NCBI RefSeq assembly: GCF_027158205.1 | Contig: NZ_JAPVLU010000005.1 | Span: 63,251-127,250, forward strand | Length of the DNA: 64,000 nucleotides | Source of the DNA: Streptomyces sp. H39-S7 | GTDB taxonomy: Bacteria; Actinomycetota; Actinomycetes; Streptomycetales; Streptomycetaceae | Direction: 5' to 3' | The notes under the pieces: model-generated | The model's input: the letters and a program-made list of their open reading frames with translations, nothing else | What the model was told of the DNA's origin: nothing | The model's database searches: none | Part shown: positions 23,991 to 30,770 of the stretch, piece by piece | Layout of the letters: each line of letters opens with the position of its first letter | How positions within the stretch are numbered: the first letter of the stretch is position 1 | Translations under genes and position numbers: made by a program

Positions 23991-24078
23991 CCCGCTCCGG
24001 TCACGAGAGCCCAAGAGGAAGGTTCCCGCCGACCTGACGGGGATGGGCTCCCCGGCTCCCCCGCGTGACCGGAGCGGG
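23991..24078 (+). ncRNA. Structured RNA or large composite terminator
   Basis: CCCGCTCCGGTCACG (23,991-24,005) is perfectly complementary to CGTGACCGGAGCGGG (24,064-24,078), 15 base pairs across a 58-base interior. The interior folds again through GAGCCC/GGGCTC and CCCG/CGGG. The element begins 40 bases after the stop of the upstream gene. It could be a terminator, but the nested multi-stem form is more elaborate than usual. Confidence 0.45.
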
Positions 24079-24131
24079 CACCACTTGAATTAGTCAAAGA
24101 ACTGCAAGTGAGCCGTGAGAGAGCATCAATC

Positions 24132-24488
24132 ATGACAGCACTGCCCGACCCCATGCGACACGTGTGCAATCAGGAAGCGAAGGTTCCTGACAAATTCGCA
24201 GACCTGGTCCTCAGCAAAGTACCCGGGGGCAAATACTCTGCGAGTGACGTGGAGCGGACCGTTCGGTGCACCCTGGAAGAGCACACCATCCCTGTTCACT
24301 ACGGCCTCATCCTCGAACTCAGCGAGCCGAAATCCGGGGCTGTGTGGGCGGTGTGGGACAGCACTGACGGACTCTTCTCTCTACAAACCAGGGCCGATTG
24401 CCTCGCCCAGCCGACCAACGGGTCATCAATATGCACCGAGTTCTCTCAGCACCCCGGTGGCCATACCTGGGAACTGACAGATGACTAG
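24132..24488 (+). CDS. Small protein of unknown function
   Basis: A 118-aa protein; ATG 24,132 is preceded by GAGAGAG about eight bases upstream. It has a helix-rich start (DKFADLVLSKVPGGKYSAS), then beta segments (VHYGLILELSEPKSGAVWAV) and four cysteines spread along the chain. No family is recognised. It lies downstream of the structured element and just before the tRNA-like sequence. Confidence 0.5.
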   Translation: MTALPDPMRHVCNQEAKVPDKFADLVLSKVPGGKYSASDVERTVRCTLEEHTIPVHYGLILELSEPKSGAVWAVWDSTDGLFSLQTRADCLAQPTNGSSICTEFSQHPGGHTWELTDD

Positions 24489-24489
24489 C

Positions 24490-24507
24490 CCGTAGCTCCC
24501 CGCTACG
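24490..24507 (+). terminator. Hairpin after the 118-aa gene
   Basis: CCGTAGC pairs with GCTACGG around TCCCC, immediately after the stop and abutting the tRNA-like element; the final G is shared with it. Confidence 0.5.
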
Positions 24508-24603
24508 GTCCCTTGTAACTCAATACGGAAGAGTCCGGAATGCCCACCCCATAGACGGTCGTACGGCATTTCGGTGACCCCGGTTCGAGTCCGGGCAAGG
24601 GAC
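24508..24603 (+). tRNA. tRNA-like sequence, probably degenerate; possible attachment-site remnant
   Basis: GTCCCTTG pairs with CAAGGGAC as an 8-bp acceptor stem, ACTC/GAGT forms a D-arm with GG in its loop, and CCCGG-TTCGAGT-CCGGG is a perfect T-arm. The region where the anticodon arm should be instead forms a 10-bp stem (CCGGAATGCC/GGCATTTCGG) with a 20-base loop, so no normal 7-base anticodon loop or anticodon is visible. This fits a rearranged tRNA or a tRNA-like piece left by site-specific integration. The specificity cannot be assigned. Confidence 0.45.
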
Positions 24604-24685
24604 TACGGCTGCCGTCAGGCGGTCGGATGCAAGCAATCGGAAACCGAGGAGAAGCATTACGCGGCAAGGAGCCGATTCCTCGCAT

Positions 24686-24706
24686 GCCAGCCCGTTCAGG
24701 GCTGGC
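24686..24706 (+). promoter_or_regulatory. Hairpin in the 5' region of the RiPP-like locus
   Basis: GCCAGCCC pairs perfectly with GGGCTGGC around GTTCA, about 100 bases before the precursor-like ORF. A terminator of upstream transcription or a leader element are both possible. Confidence 0.45.
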
Positions 24707-24714
24707 CTGATACT

Positions 24715-24757
24715 CCCACCCCGGCCGCCACTGTGGAGACGGTCCGGCTGGGGTGGG
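24715..24757 (+). promoter_or_regulatory. Second leader hairpin of the RiPP-like locus
   Basis: CCCACCCCGGCCG pairs with CGGCTGGGGTGGG over 13 positions with one wobble. It ends 46 bases before the precursor ATG, leaving little room for a promoter downstream, so transcription probably starts earlier and carries this structure in the mRNA. Confidence 0.5.
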
Positions 24758-24802
24758 TTGCAAGGTCCGTGCACAACCATCCGAGTTGGAAGAGGTACGC
24801 AC

Positions 24803-24979
24803 ATGCCCGTGAAGACCGTGGTGCCGACCACCGAACCGGCCATCTCCGATGACACCCTCAGCGACCTGGTTGCCGCCATCAAGGGCGACCCGACCGCTGT
24901 CGTGTCCGGCGTGAAGGCGCGCGTGGCCGCGTCCCAGAGTGACGCGAACAACTGCATGATGGGCGGCTGGACCGCCTGA
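24803..24979 (+). CDS. RiPP precursor-like peptide (58 aa)
   Basis: A small ORF with GGAAGAGG seven bases before the ATG. Residues 1-45 look like a leader: polar and acidic around SDDTLSDLVAAIKGDPTAVV, helix-forming, with the SGVKARVAASQ stretch before the end. The C-terminal tail SDANNCMMGGWTA looks like a core with one Cys, two Met, two Gly and one Trp. It is followed by a perfect hairpin and then by an alphaKG-HExxH-type hydroxylase-like gene, the usual precursor-hairpin-enzyme layout. The core matches no RiPP class I know. That it is modified is inferred from layout only. Confidence 0.6.
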   Translation: MPVKTVVPTTEPAISDDTLSDLVAAIKGDPTAVVSGVKARVAASQSDANNCMMGGWTA

Positions 24980-25010
24980 TCCGCAGCCTGACGCGCTGAC
25001 TCTCAAGTGC

Positions 25011-25036
25011 GCCCGGGGCGGGTACCCGCCCCGGGC
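25011..25036 (+). terminator. Perfect hairpin between precursor-like gene and hydroxylase gene
   Basis: GCCCGGGGCGGG pairs with CCCGCCCCGGGC over 12 bp with only TA between the arms. No U tract follows. Such attenuating hairpins commonly raise precursor over enzyme expression in RiPP operons. The next ORF has its own AAGGAGG site. Confidence 0.75.
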
Positions 25037-25070
25037 GTGCGCCAGGCTACATACAAGGAGGACACTCCTC

Positions 25071-25952
25071 GTGCACTTCATGAACCTCGGCCACAGCTAC
25101 GAGAACACCGCGCGGATGGTCACCGCGCTGAGCAACGAATTCCCCACGGCAGAGGATCTGCCCGTCGCGTACAGGAAGGCGATCAGCACCCTTCGCCCTC
25201 TGCCGGCCCACTACGACGAAGACAAGAACAACAACTACGCCGCCATCACGTTCGAGGACGGTGATTGGTCGGACTACTGCCTGAACCACGGCATCTTCGC
25301 CCACATTTTCGACGGTGCCACGCCGAGCGACGCGGTCACGCGTGACCGCTGGAAGGCGAACATCGCGTCGGCGCTCCGTTACCTCCAGGAGATGAGTCCG
25401 GGCCTCTACCGCATGGTCCGGTTGCTGGTGACGGACATCGTGGTCCTGAACTCGGGAGCGGATGGAGGCGGCTCGGCTTCCCAGATGCCCGGCGTCGTGG
25501 TCATGAGCCCCGGGCCCAAGTGGGAGGTGCCGCAGTACACCGAGTGCCTGACGCATGAGGCGATGCACCTCAACCTGTTCGTCGCGGACACGGTGTACGG
25601 CACGTTCACCCTGCCGTCCGTCGAGTTGGAGGCCGACGAGCACCGCGCTCTGTCGGCTGTCAAGATCGGCCAGCGGAGGCCGCTGGACAAGGCGTTTCAC
25701 GCGGCGGCCGTGACGGTCCCACTGATGTACCTGCAACACCAGCGCGGCACCACAACCCTGATCGACCTTTACACGGAGTCGCTGCGCGACGCGTGCGCGG
25801 ACCTCGCCACCCACCGGGAGGTCTTCACCGAGTACGGCGCGATGCTTCTGGACGAGCTGTGCGGCTTCGCGGCCAGCATCGACTTCGCGCACGTGGCCCA
25901 GACAATTACTGACCCCACGTACGCGGGGTACCGGCCGGCGGTGGCCGCCTAG
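25071..25952 (+). CDS. alphaKG-HExxH-type peptide beta-hydroxylase-like protein
   Basis: A 293-aa protein with GTG start nine bases after AAGGAGG (a second in-frame ATG lies at 25,080). HEAMH at residues 162-166 begins a motif series that follows the alphaKG-HExxH family (formerly HEXXH-motif peptide-modification domain): HExxH, then about 36 residues later RRPL, then a helix with a third His (KAFHAAAVTVPLMYL, H210). Metal-dependent secreted proteases also have HExxH, but there is no signal peptide and the downstream pattern fits the iron/2-oxoglutarate enzymes better. Known members hydroxylate side chains of RiPP precursors. The neighbouring 58-aa peptide is the obvious candidate substrate. 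The reaction itself is inferred. Confidence 0.7.
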   Translation: MHFMNLGHSYENTARMVTALSNEFPTAEDLPVAYRKAISTLRPLPAHYDEDKNNNYAAITFEDGDWSDYCLNHGIFAHIFDGATPSDAVTRDRWKANIASALRYLQEMSPGLYRMVRLLVTDIVVLNSGADGGGSASQMPGVVVMSPGPKWEVPQYTECLTHEAMHLNLFVADTVYGTFTLPSVELEADEHRALSAVKIGQRRPLDKAFHAAAVTVPLMYLQHQRGTTTLIDLYTESLRDACADLATHREVFTEYGAMLLDELCGFAASIDFAHVAQTITDPTYAGYRPAVAA

Positions 25953-25964
25953 GCGGTCATCCCG

Positions 25965-26648
25965 CTACTCGAAGTTGATACCCACCTCACGTGCCAGGCT
26001 CAGGGCCAGTTCCATCGACCCTGGGCCTTGCACCGTTGCGCCTTTGAAATGTGCCACCCCGCCCACGTCGAGCAGCGTTGAGTTTTCGAATCGCACTGTG
26101 CCCATCTTCACGTTGCCGAACTGAGCGCCAGTAAGGTCGCAGTTCACGAAGCGCACGTTGTGCAGCTCGGAGAACTGGAAGTCCACCCCGATCATTCGGC
26201 AATCCATGAAGGCCACGGCGTAGATTTTTGAGTTTCGGAACATGGCTGGAGCGCTGACGCAGTTTTCAAAGGTCACGTCCCGAAACGTGCTGGCCTTCCA
26301 CGATGAACCAGTCATGCGACTGCCGGTCACACGGCAACGCAAGAGGGACACGTCCTGGGCGCTGACCTCGGCGAAGTCGCATGTGTCGAAGTGCGCGTCA
26401 CTGATCTGAGTCTGTCGCAACCGGGTACCGGTGAACCGCAGGTTGCCGAAGTAGCATCCTTCTGCCTCCAGGGCCTCGACATCCCGCCCAATCAGATGTT
26501 CGCCGTCGTAACGAACGTTGCGAATGACCGCGTCATCCGCAAAGTCGTCCCGGGACATCTCCGCGTCCCGCAAGTTTGCAGGAAGACGCGGAGCCTCTGG
26601 GTTTTTGACTCGGCTGATTTTACTGCCTTGTTGAGCAAGTCGGGGCAT
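25965..26648 (-). CDS. Pentapeptide-repeat protein
   Basis: A 227-aa protein whose residues about 45-205 follow the five-residue period with Phe/Leu at the centre (for example CYFGNLRFTGTRLRQTQISD and FRNSKIYAVAFMDCRMIGVD). This gives a right-handed quadrilateral beta helix, here about 30 coils-worth of pentapeptides. Some members (Qnr, MfpA) mimic DNA and protect gyrase; others have no known role. It is convergent with the hydroxylase gene, 12 bases between stops, so a link to the RiPP-like locus is uncertain. The ribosome site is weak; an internal start is possible. Confidence 0.8.
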   Translation of the reverse strand: MPRLAQQGSKISRVKNPEAPRLPANLRDAEMSRDDFADDAVIRNVRYDGEHLIGRDVEALEAEGCYFGNLRFTGTRLRQTQISDAHFDTCDFAEVSAQDVSLLRCRVTGSRMTGSSWKASTFRDVTFENCVSAPAMFRNSKIYAVAFMDCRMIGVDFQFSELHNVRFVNCDLTGAQFGNVKMGTVRFENSTLLDVGGVAHFKGATVQGPGSMELALSLAREVGINFE

Positions 26649-26796
26649 GTCTGCGTCATCCGTTCACCGAGGGGTGCGACTGGAGACCCCAAAGTCTACG
26701 AGAAGTTGACCCCCGAGACGGACACTTGCGGGGCACCAAAAGGTGCCTCCGTGTCGCAGTGCTTGAGTGAATTAATTGATCGGTAGACTGGTGCAG

Positions 26797-26835
26797 GCCC
26801 GGTCGTCGCCCACCCCCCCCCGGCGACGGCCGGGT
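26797..26835 (-). terminator. Terminator of the MBL operon
   Basis: GCCCGGTCGTCGCC pairs with GGCGACGGCCGGGT with two wobble pairs, about 11 bases beyond the stop of the 66-aa gene. Confidence 0.75.
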
Positions 26836-26846
26836 CTCTGGACGCG

Positions 26847-27047
26847 CTACGCGCCGTTCTGGGTATGGACGACTCGGACCTTGAGCCGAGACGTATCGCG
26901 CCCTGTAGGTAGCGGTGCGAAGCCCCTGTTCTCCTCCTGACGCTCACGCCGGGGAGGGCCGTCTATGGCGGCCATGAGCCGCTGTCGTTCATCGGCCGGC
27001 ATGCTGGAGAACGCATCCGTGATCTGACGCAAGTCGGCATCCATCAT
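26847..27047 (-). CDS. Small protein linked to the MBL-fold gene (66 aa)
   Basis: The ATG overlaps the stop of the MBL gene (ATGA). The N-terminal helix DADLRQITDAFSSMPADERQ is followed by a basic, probably unstructured half (PPRRERQEENRG). It has no recognised domain. It lies in the lower-GC part of the locus together with the 3' end of the MBL gene. Confidence 0.5.
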   Translation of the reverse strand: MMDADLRQITDAFSSMPADERQRLMAAIDGPPRRERQEENRGFAPLPTGRDTSRLKVRVVHTQNGA

Positions 27048-28276
27048 GCCTCCACAGCTACGTCGGGAAGCTGTCCGGAGTCAGCCGTGATACGGGGCCA
27101 GACGGCCCAGCCGCTGTCTGGCACCACGGCTACGTTCCGCCACCACGGGTCAGGAGCGGGACAGGTAGCGGGCTCGAACGGCTGCCCAACCAAGGGCGTT
27201 GCAGCCTGCTGTCCAGCCCGGTCCGAAGCGAGCATCGTGCGTTCACCCGGCTCCGCCCACGGGTGCATTGCCAAGTTGAACGTTCCCCAGTGGATCGGCA
27301 GAAGGATTCCGCCCGGCTTGCCTCCTTGCAAGTCAAGGTGTGCGCGCAAGCCTTCGTCAGGTGTCATGTGGATGTCTGGCCAAAGGCCCGGATCGGGCTT
27401 GCAATCGCAGGGCTCACCTGGCGTACAGTTGGTGTGGATCTCCGGCCAGAACTCGCTGTAGGCGCCGATCTGGATCATCGTCGCGTCGAACGGGCCGTGC
27501 CGCTCGCCGATCTCGGCGAAGCCGGGGAAGTACCCCGTGTCGCCACTGTGGTAGATCCGGTGGTCACCGCCGGTCACCACCCAGGACGCCCACAGGGTCT
27601 GCTGGCGGCCGCGCAGGCCGCGGCCGCAGAAGTGCCGGGCCGGGGTTGCGGTCAGCGTCAGCCCGCCCACCTCGGTCGACTCGTTCCAGTCCAGCTCGTG
27701 CAGCCGCGCGGGGTCGATGCCCCAGTGCTCCAGGTGGGCACCGACGCCGAGCGGAACGGCGAAAACGGTGTCGGTGCCGACCAGCGCCTGGATGGTGGGC
27801 ATGTCGAGATGGTCGTAGTGGTCGTGCGAGATGACCACCACGTCCACCGTGCCGAGCGTCTTCAACGGGACCGGCACCGGGTGCACCCGCTTGGGCCCGG
27901 CGAAGGCGAACGGCGAGCAGCGGTCGCCCCACACCGGGTCGAAGAGCACCCGGCGGCCGCCGATCTCGGCGAGCACGGTCGAGTGGCCCATCCACGTCAG
28001 CCGCAGCCCGGACGCCGGCGCCGCCGCCAGGTCGGCGAGCGTCGTCGGATGGACGGGCACCGGGGCGACGGGCCGGCGCCGTGCCCGCGCGTCCTTGCGC
28101 AGGTTGCCGGGCAGCGCCTTGAGCAGGCCCCCGCTGGGCACGGAGCGCGCACCCACCGGGTTCTGGAAGACGCCGTCGGCGTAGTTGGGTGACGCGAGGA
28201 TCCGCTCCAGTCGCGCGCCGACGGGGTCGGCGCCGAAAGCGGCAGGTCGCAGTGCGGTGAGACGGGAACCGGTCAC
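27044..28276 (-). CDS. MBL-fold metallo-hydrolase (NAPE-PLD/UlaG-like)
   Basis: A 410-aa hydrolase. GTG 28,276 is chosen because GGAGG lies four bases upstream; a GTG at 28,312 has no site. Metal motifs are WMGHSTVL, ISHDHYDHLD, the PARHFCGRG His and the YHSGDTGY Asp, as in the NAPE-PLD-like branch, and LLPIHWGTFN near the C-terminus completes the set. Between EIHT and DIHM there is a 20-residue insertion rich in Cys/Pro bounded by two near-identical WPxIH units. The 3' third is visibly lower in GC than the 5' part. The substrate is unknown. Confidence 0.82.
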   Translation of the reverse strand: MTGSRLTALRPAAFGADPVGARLERILASPNYADGVFQNPVGARSVPSGGLLKALPGNLRKDARARRRPVAPVPVHPTTLADLAAAPASGLRLTWMGHSTVLAEIGGRRVLFDPVWGDRCSPFAFAGPKRVHPVPVPLKTLGTVDVVVISHDHYDHLDMPTIQALVGTDTVFAVPLGVGAHLEHWGIDPARLHELDWNESTEVGGLTLTATPARHFCGRGLRGRQQTLWASWVVTGGDHRIYHSGDTGYFPGFAEIGERHGPFDATMIQIGAYSEFWPEIHTNCTPGEPCDCKPDPGLWPDIHMTPDEGLRAHLDLQGGKPGGILLPIHWGTFNLAMHPWAEPGERTMLASDRAGQQAATPLVGQPFEPATCPAPDPWWRNVAVVPDSGWAVWPRITADSGQLPDVAVEA

Positions 28277-28330
28277 GGCACCTCCAGCAGGGGGGCGGTC
28301 AGTCGATGTCACACTCGCAATTCTGCCTTG

Positions 28331-28825
28331 TCAGTCGTCGGTACCGAAGCGGCGGCTCCCGGTCAGCGACCAGACATCGGTGATCAGGCCGTTCGCCACG
28401 GCCAGAACGTCGATTCCGCTCGCCGTGAGCTCACCGGCGCCGTCCGGGTCGGGGCGGGTGGCGCTCCAGCGGCAGCAGGCCTGACCCGCGGGACCGGCCT
28501 GGCCCGCCGGAGCGGCACCGGCCGCGACGGCGAGGTCCACGAGCGGAACGCCGTGCATGCGGTAGACCAGGCCCGGCTTGGCGCGGCGGTGGGCGGCGAT
28601 GAACGAGGCCAGGCCACCGGGGCCGCGCAGGGCGTCGGTGTCCACGGTGGGGATGGTGTTGCCGAAGTGGATCCGGAATCCGGGGGTGAGGATGCGGTCG
28701 GCGAGAGCGAGGTCTCCGTTCCACAGCGCCGTCCAGTCCTGGAACAGCCCGGTGCCGAGCTGACGGAGTTCGGAGTCGGTGCCAGTGCCGGTGCCGGTGG
28801 TGCTCGTGTGCAGGTCGACAGTCAT
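28331..28825 (-). CDS. NTF2/SnoaL-like protein
   Basis: A 164-aa protein with AAAGG before the ATG at 28,825. The cone-shaped fold is indicated by a helical start (LGTGLFQDWTALWNGDLALA), DRILTPGFRIHFG, and late strands SGIDVLAVANGLITDVW. An Ala/Gly/Gln-rich insertion lies near residue 105. SnoaL-like proteins act as cyclases, isomerases or carriers; no catalytic residue is clear here. It is adjacent to a WYL regulator gene reading in the same direction. Confidence 0.75.
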   Translation of the reverse strand: MTVDLHTSTTGTGTGTDSELRQLGTGLFQDWTALWNGDLALADRILTPGFRIHFGNTIPTVDTDALRGPGGLASFIAAHRRAKPGLVYRMHGVPLVDLAVAAGAAPAGQAGPAGQACCRWSATRPDPDGAGELTASGIDVLAVANGLITDVWSLTGSRRFGTDD

Positions 28826-28892
28826 GTCCGTGCCTTTCTTCGCGGTGTGGACACCATCTTCGGAAGGGCCGGCGACACCGTCCTGTCGGTGT

Positions 28893-29624
28893 TTACGAAA
28901 CCGTCCGCCCACTGGTGTCGATCAGATCCGCGACGCACTCGAGACCGATCAGCTCCCGGCCCAGCGCGTCCAGCTCGCCGCGGGCGACGCGGCGCGGCGG
29001 CACCGTCTCGTCCAGGGCCGTGACCCCCTGGATCCGGTCCAGCCGGAACCCGCGCACCGCTCCGCGCAGCCGGCACCAGGCGATGAGGTACCACCGCTCG
29101 CCACCGAGGAACCCGAGCGGTTCCACCAGCCGCTCGCTGGCCACGCCCTCCCGGTCCTCGTACGCGAGCCGCAGCACGCGGCGGCCGGCGAGCGCGTCCT
29201 GCAGGACGCGCGGGACGGTGGGGCGCTCCTCGTCCGGGGCGAGCAGGTGCACCCGGTCGGCGAACTCGGCGGTCGCGCCGCGCTCGCGGGCGGGCATGAC
29301 GGCCAGCACCTTCCGCAGCGCGCCGCGCGCGGCTTCGGCGAACGGCGTGCCGTCCAGCGCGTGCAGCCCGACCGCGAGAGCGGTCGCCTCCGCCGGGGTG
29401 ATGGTCAGCGGCGGGAGCGTCTGCTGCTTGTCCAGGGTGTATCCGCCCGTGCGGCCCGGCTCCGCGTAGACCGGCACACCGGACTGCTGCAACGCGTTCA
29501 GGTCGCGTTCGACGGTGCGCGTGCTGACCTCGAAGCGCTGCGCGAGCCATCGGGCGCTGCGCGGGCGCGGCGCGACCGCGCGCAACTCCTCGACGAGGGC
29601 GTACAGCCGGTCGGTCCGGTTCAC
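28893..29624 (-). CDS. WYL-domain HTH regulator (DeoR/YafY type)
   Basis: A 243-aa regulator that starts on a GTGA overlap with the GNAT gene stop. The winged HTH covers residues 1-60 (ARWLAQRFEVSTRTVERDLNA); the WYL domain follows (RVLRLAYEDREG, RWYLIAWCRLRGAVRGFRLD). WYL domains sense nucleic acid or small ligands and often control DNA-damage or defence genes, but no such gene is adjacent. It probably regulates the small operon with the acetyltransferase and SnoaL-like gene. Confidence 0.88.
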   Translation of the reverse strand: MNRTDRLYALVEELRAVAPRPRSARWLAQRFEVSTRTVERDLNALQQSGVPVYAEPGRTGGYTLDKQQTLPPLTITPAEATALAVGLHALDGTPFAEAARGALRKVLAVMPARERGATAEFADRVHLLAPDEERPTVPRVLQDALAGRRVLRLAYEDREGVASERLVEPLGFLGGERWYLIAWCRLRGAVRGFRLDRIQGVTALDETVPPRRVARGELDALGRELIGLECVADLIDTSGRTVS

Positions 29625-30481
29625 CGTCCGCCGGCCGGGCTGTAGGTCACCGCGGCGTGGTCCTGGACCGGCCGGTATCCCAGGCGCCGGTAGAGGGCGT
29701 TGCTGGTGGGGTTGGCGAGGTCGGTGAAGAGCACCACCTCGGCCGTTCCGGCGTCGCGTGCGGCGCGGCTGACCACGGCGGTCGCCGCGCCCGCGTAGCC
29801 GCGGCCGCGGTGGGCGGGCGGGGTGTAGACGGCGACGACGCGGACCATGCCCGCGAGCGCGCGGGTGTTCCCCGCCATCGACACGGGCACGCCGTCGACC
29901 TCCCACAGCGTGAGGCCGCCGTGGCCGAGCCGGTCGTCGACGAACGCGCCGGCGTTCGGGCTCGGCTCCCCGATCTCCCCGGCGAACGCCTCGTGCCACT
30001 CCACCAGCAGCTCCCGGTCGTCCGCCCGGGCGGTTCTGGCGCGGCCGGCCGGAGCGGGCTCCGGCGGCGTCAGTTCTCCGAGCCGGAACAGCCGGATGCC
30101 CTTGCCGGGCTCGGCCGCCACCCCGGTGCGGGAGCGCCAGGCGTCGGCGAAGGCCTCGACCGTGGCCCGCTCCCCCCGGACGCCGAGCAGCGGGTCCTCC
30201 CTCGAGCCCCATACGTCCGCCAGCTCGGCGACGGCCTCGACCGGCGCCTGGGTCAGGAGTGGCGGCCAGGGTGGCGTCTCCAGGAAGGCGGCGCCGACGG
30301 TCCCTTCGGCGTCATGCCACCAGCCGAACCGCGGCGGGGTGTCCCCGTACACGTCGAGGGCGCGCAGGCGCAGCCCATCCGCGACGGTGATCAGTACGGT
30401 GTTCTCCACCGCGCGTGCCCGCAGGAAGCCGCTCGCGGCCGTCAGGAACGCGTCGAGGTCCTTCGTCGTGTGCCAGCCCAT
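29621..30481 (-). CDS. GNAT-family acetyltransferase
   Basis: A 286-aa protein starting at ATG 30,481 with AGGA eight bases upstream. The N-terminal half (1-135) is a variable domain; the C-terminal GNAT fold has the acetyl-CoA loop in VYTPPAHRGRGYAGAAT and the final strand region DLANPTSNALYRRLGYRPV. It likely acetylates a small amine; the substrate is unknown. Co-transcribed with the WYL regulator (4-base overlap). Confidence 0.88.
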   Translation of the reverse strand: MGWHTTKDLDAFLTAASGFLRARAVENTVLITVADGLRLRALDVYGDTPPRFGWWHDAEGTVGAAFLETPPWPPLLTQAPVEAVAELADVWGSREDPLLGVRGERATVEAFADAWRSRTGVAAEPGKGIRLFRLGELTPPEPAPAGRARTARADDRELLVEWHEAFAGEIGEPSPNAGAFVDDRLGHGGLTLWEVDGVPVSMAGNTRALAGMVRVVAVYTPPAHRGRGYAGAATAVVSRAARDAGTAEVVLFTDLANPTSNALYRRLGYRPVQDHAAVTYSPAGGR

Positions 30482-30770
30482 GCCGCATCCTGTCGCGCGC
30501 GCCACCGCTCGCGCACCACCTTTTCCGCCGCGCCGGGACCGGAGTGCGTCGATTGGTGGCGGCTAGTGGCAGATCTTGCGATGTGGACAGCAAACGTGCA
30601 GGTCAGGGCTGTTCACACAGTCCCTTTGGTGGCGCAACACTTCGGCAACACCACTTCGCTCCGACCCTCGGTAGGGTCCCCCGGGGAACGCGGCGCACGA
30701 CGTCGCGACCGTTGAACCGCAGAGCGCGGACCCCCGCCCACCGACGCGACATCCCAGACCGGAGAACCCG

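Noticed and set aside
1-24603. Integrase or excisionase gene
   Set aside because: None of the ORFs shows tyrosine or serine recombinase motifs; if present it lies left of the window.
25071-25952. Secreted zinc metalloprotease reading of the HExxH protein
   Set aside because: No signal peptide, and the residues after HExxH (RRPL and a third His in a helix) fit the alphaKG-HExxH enzymes better; not fully excluded.
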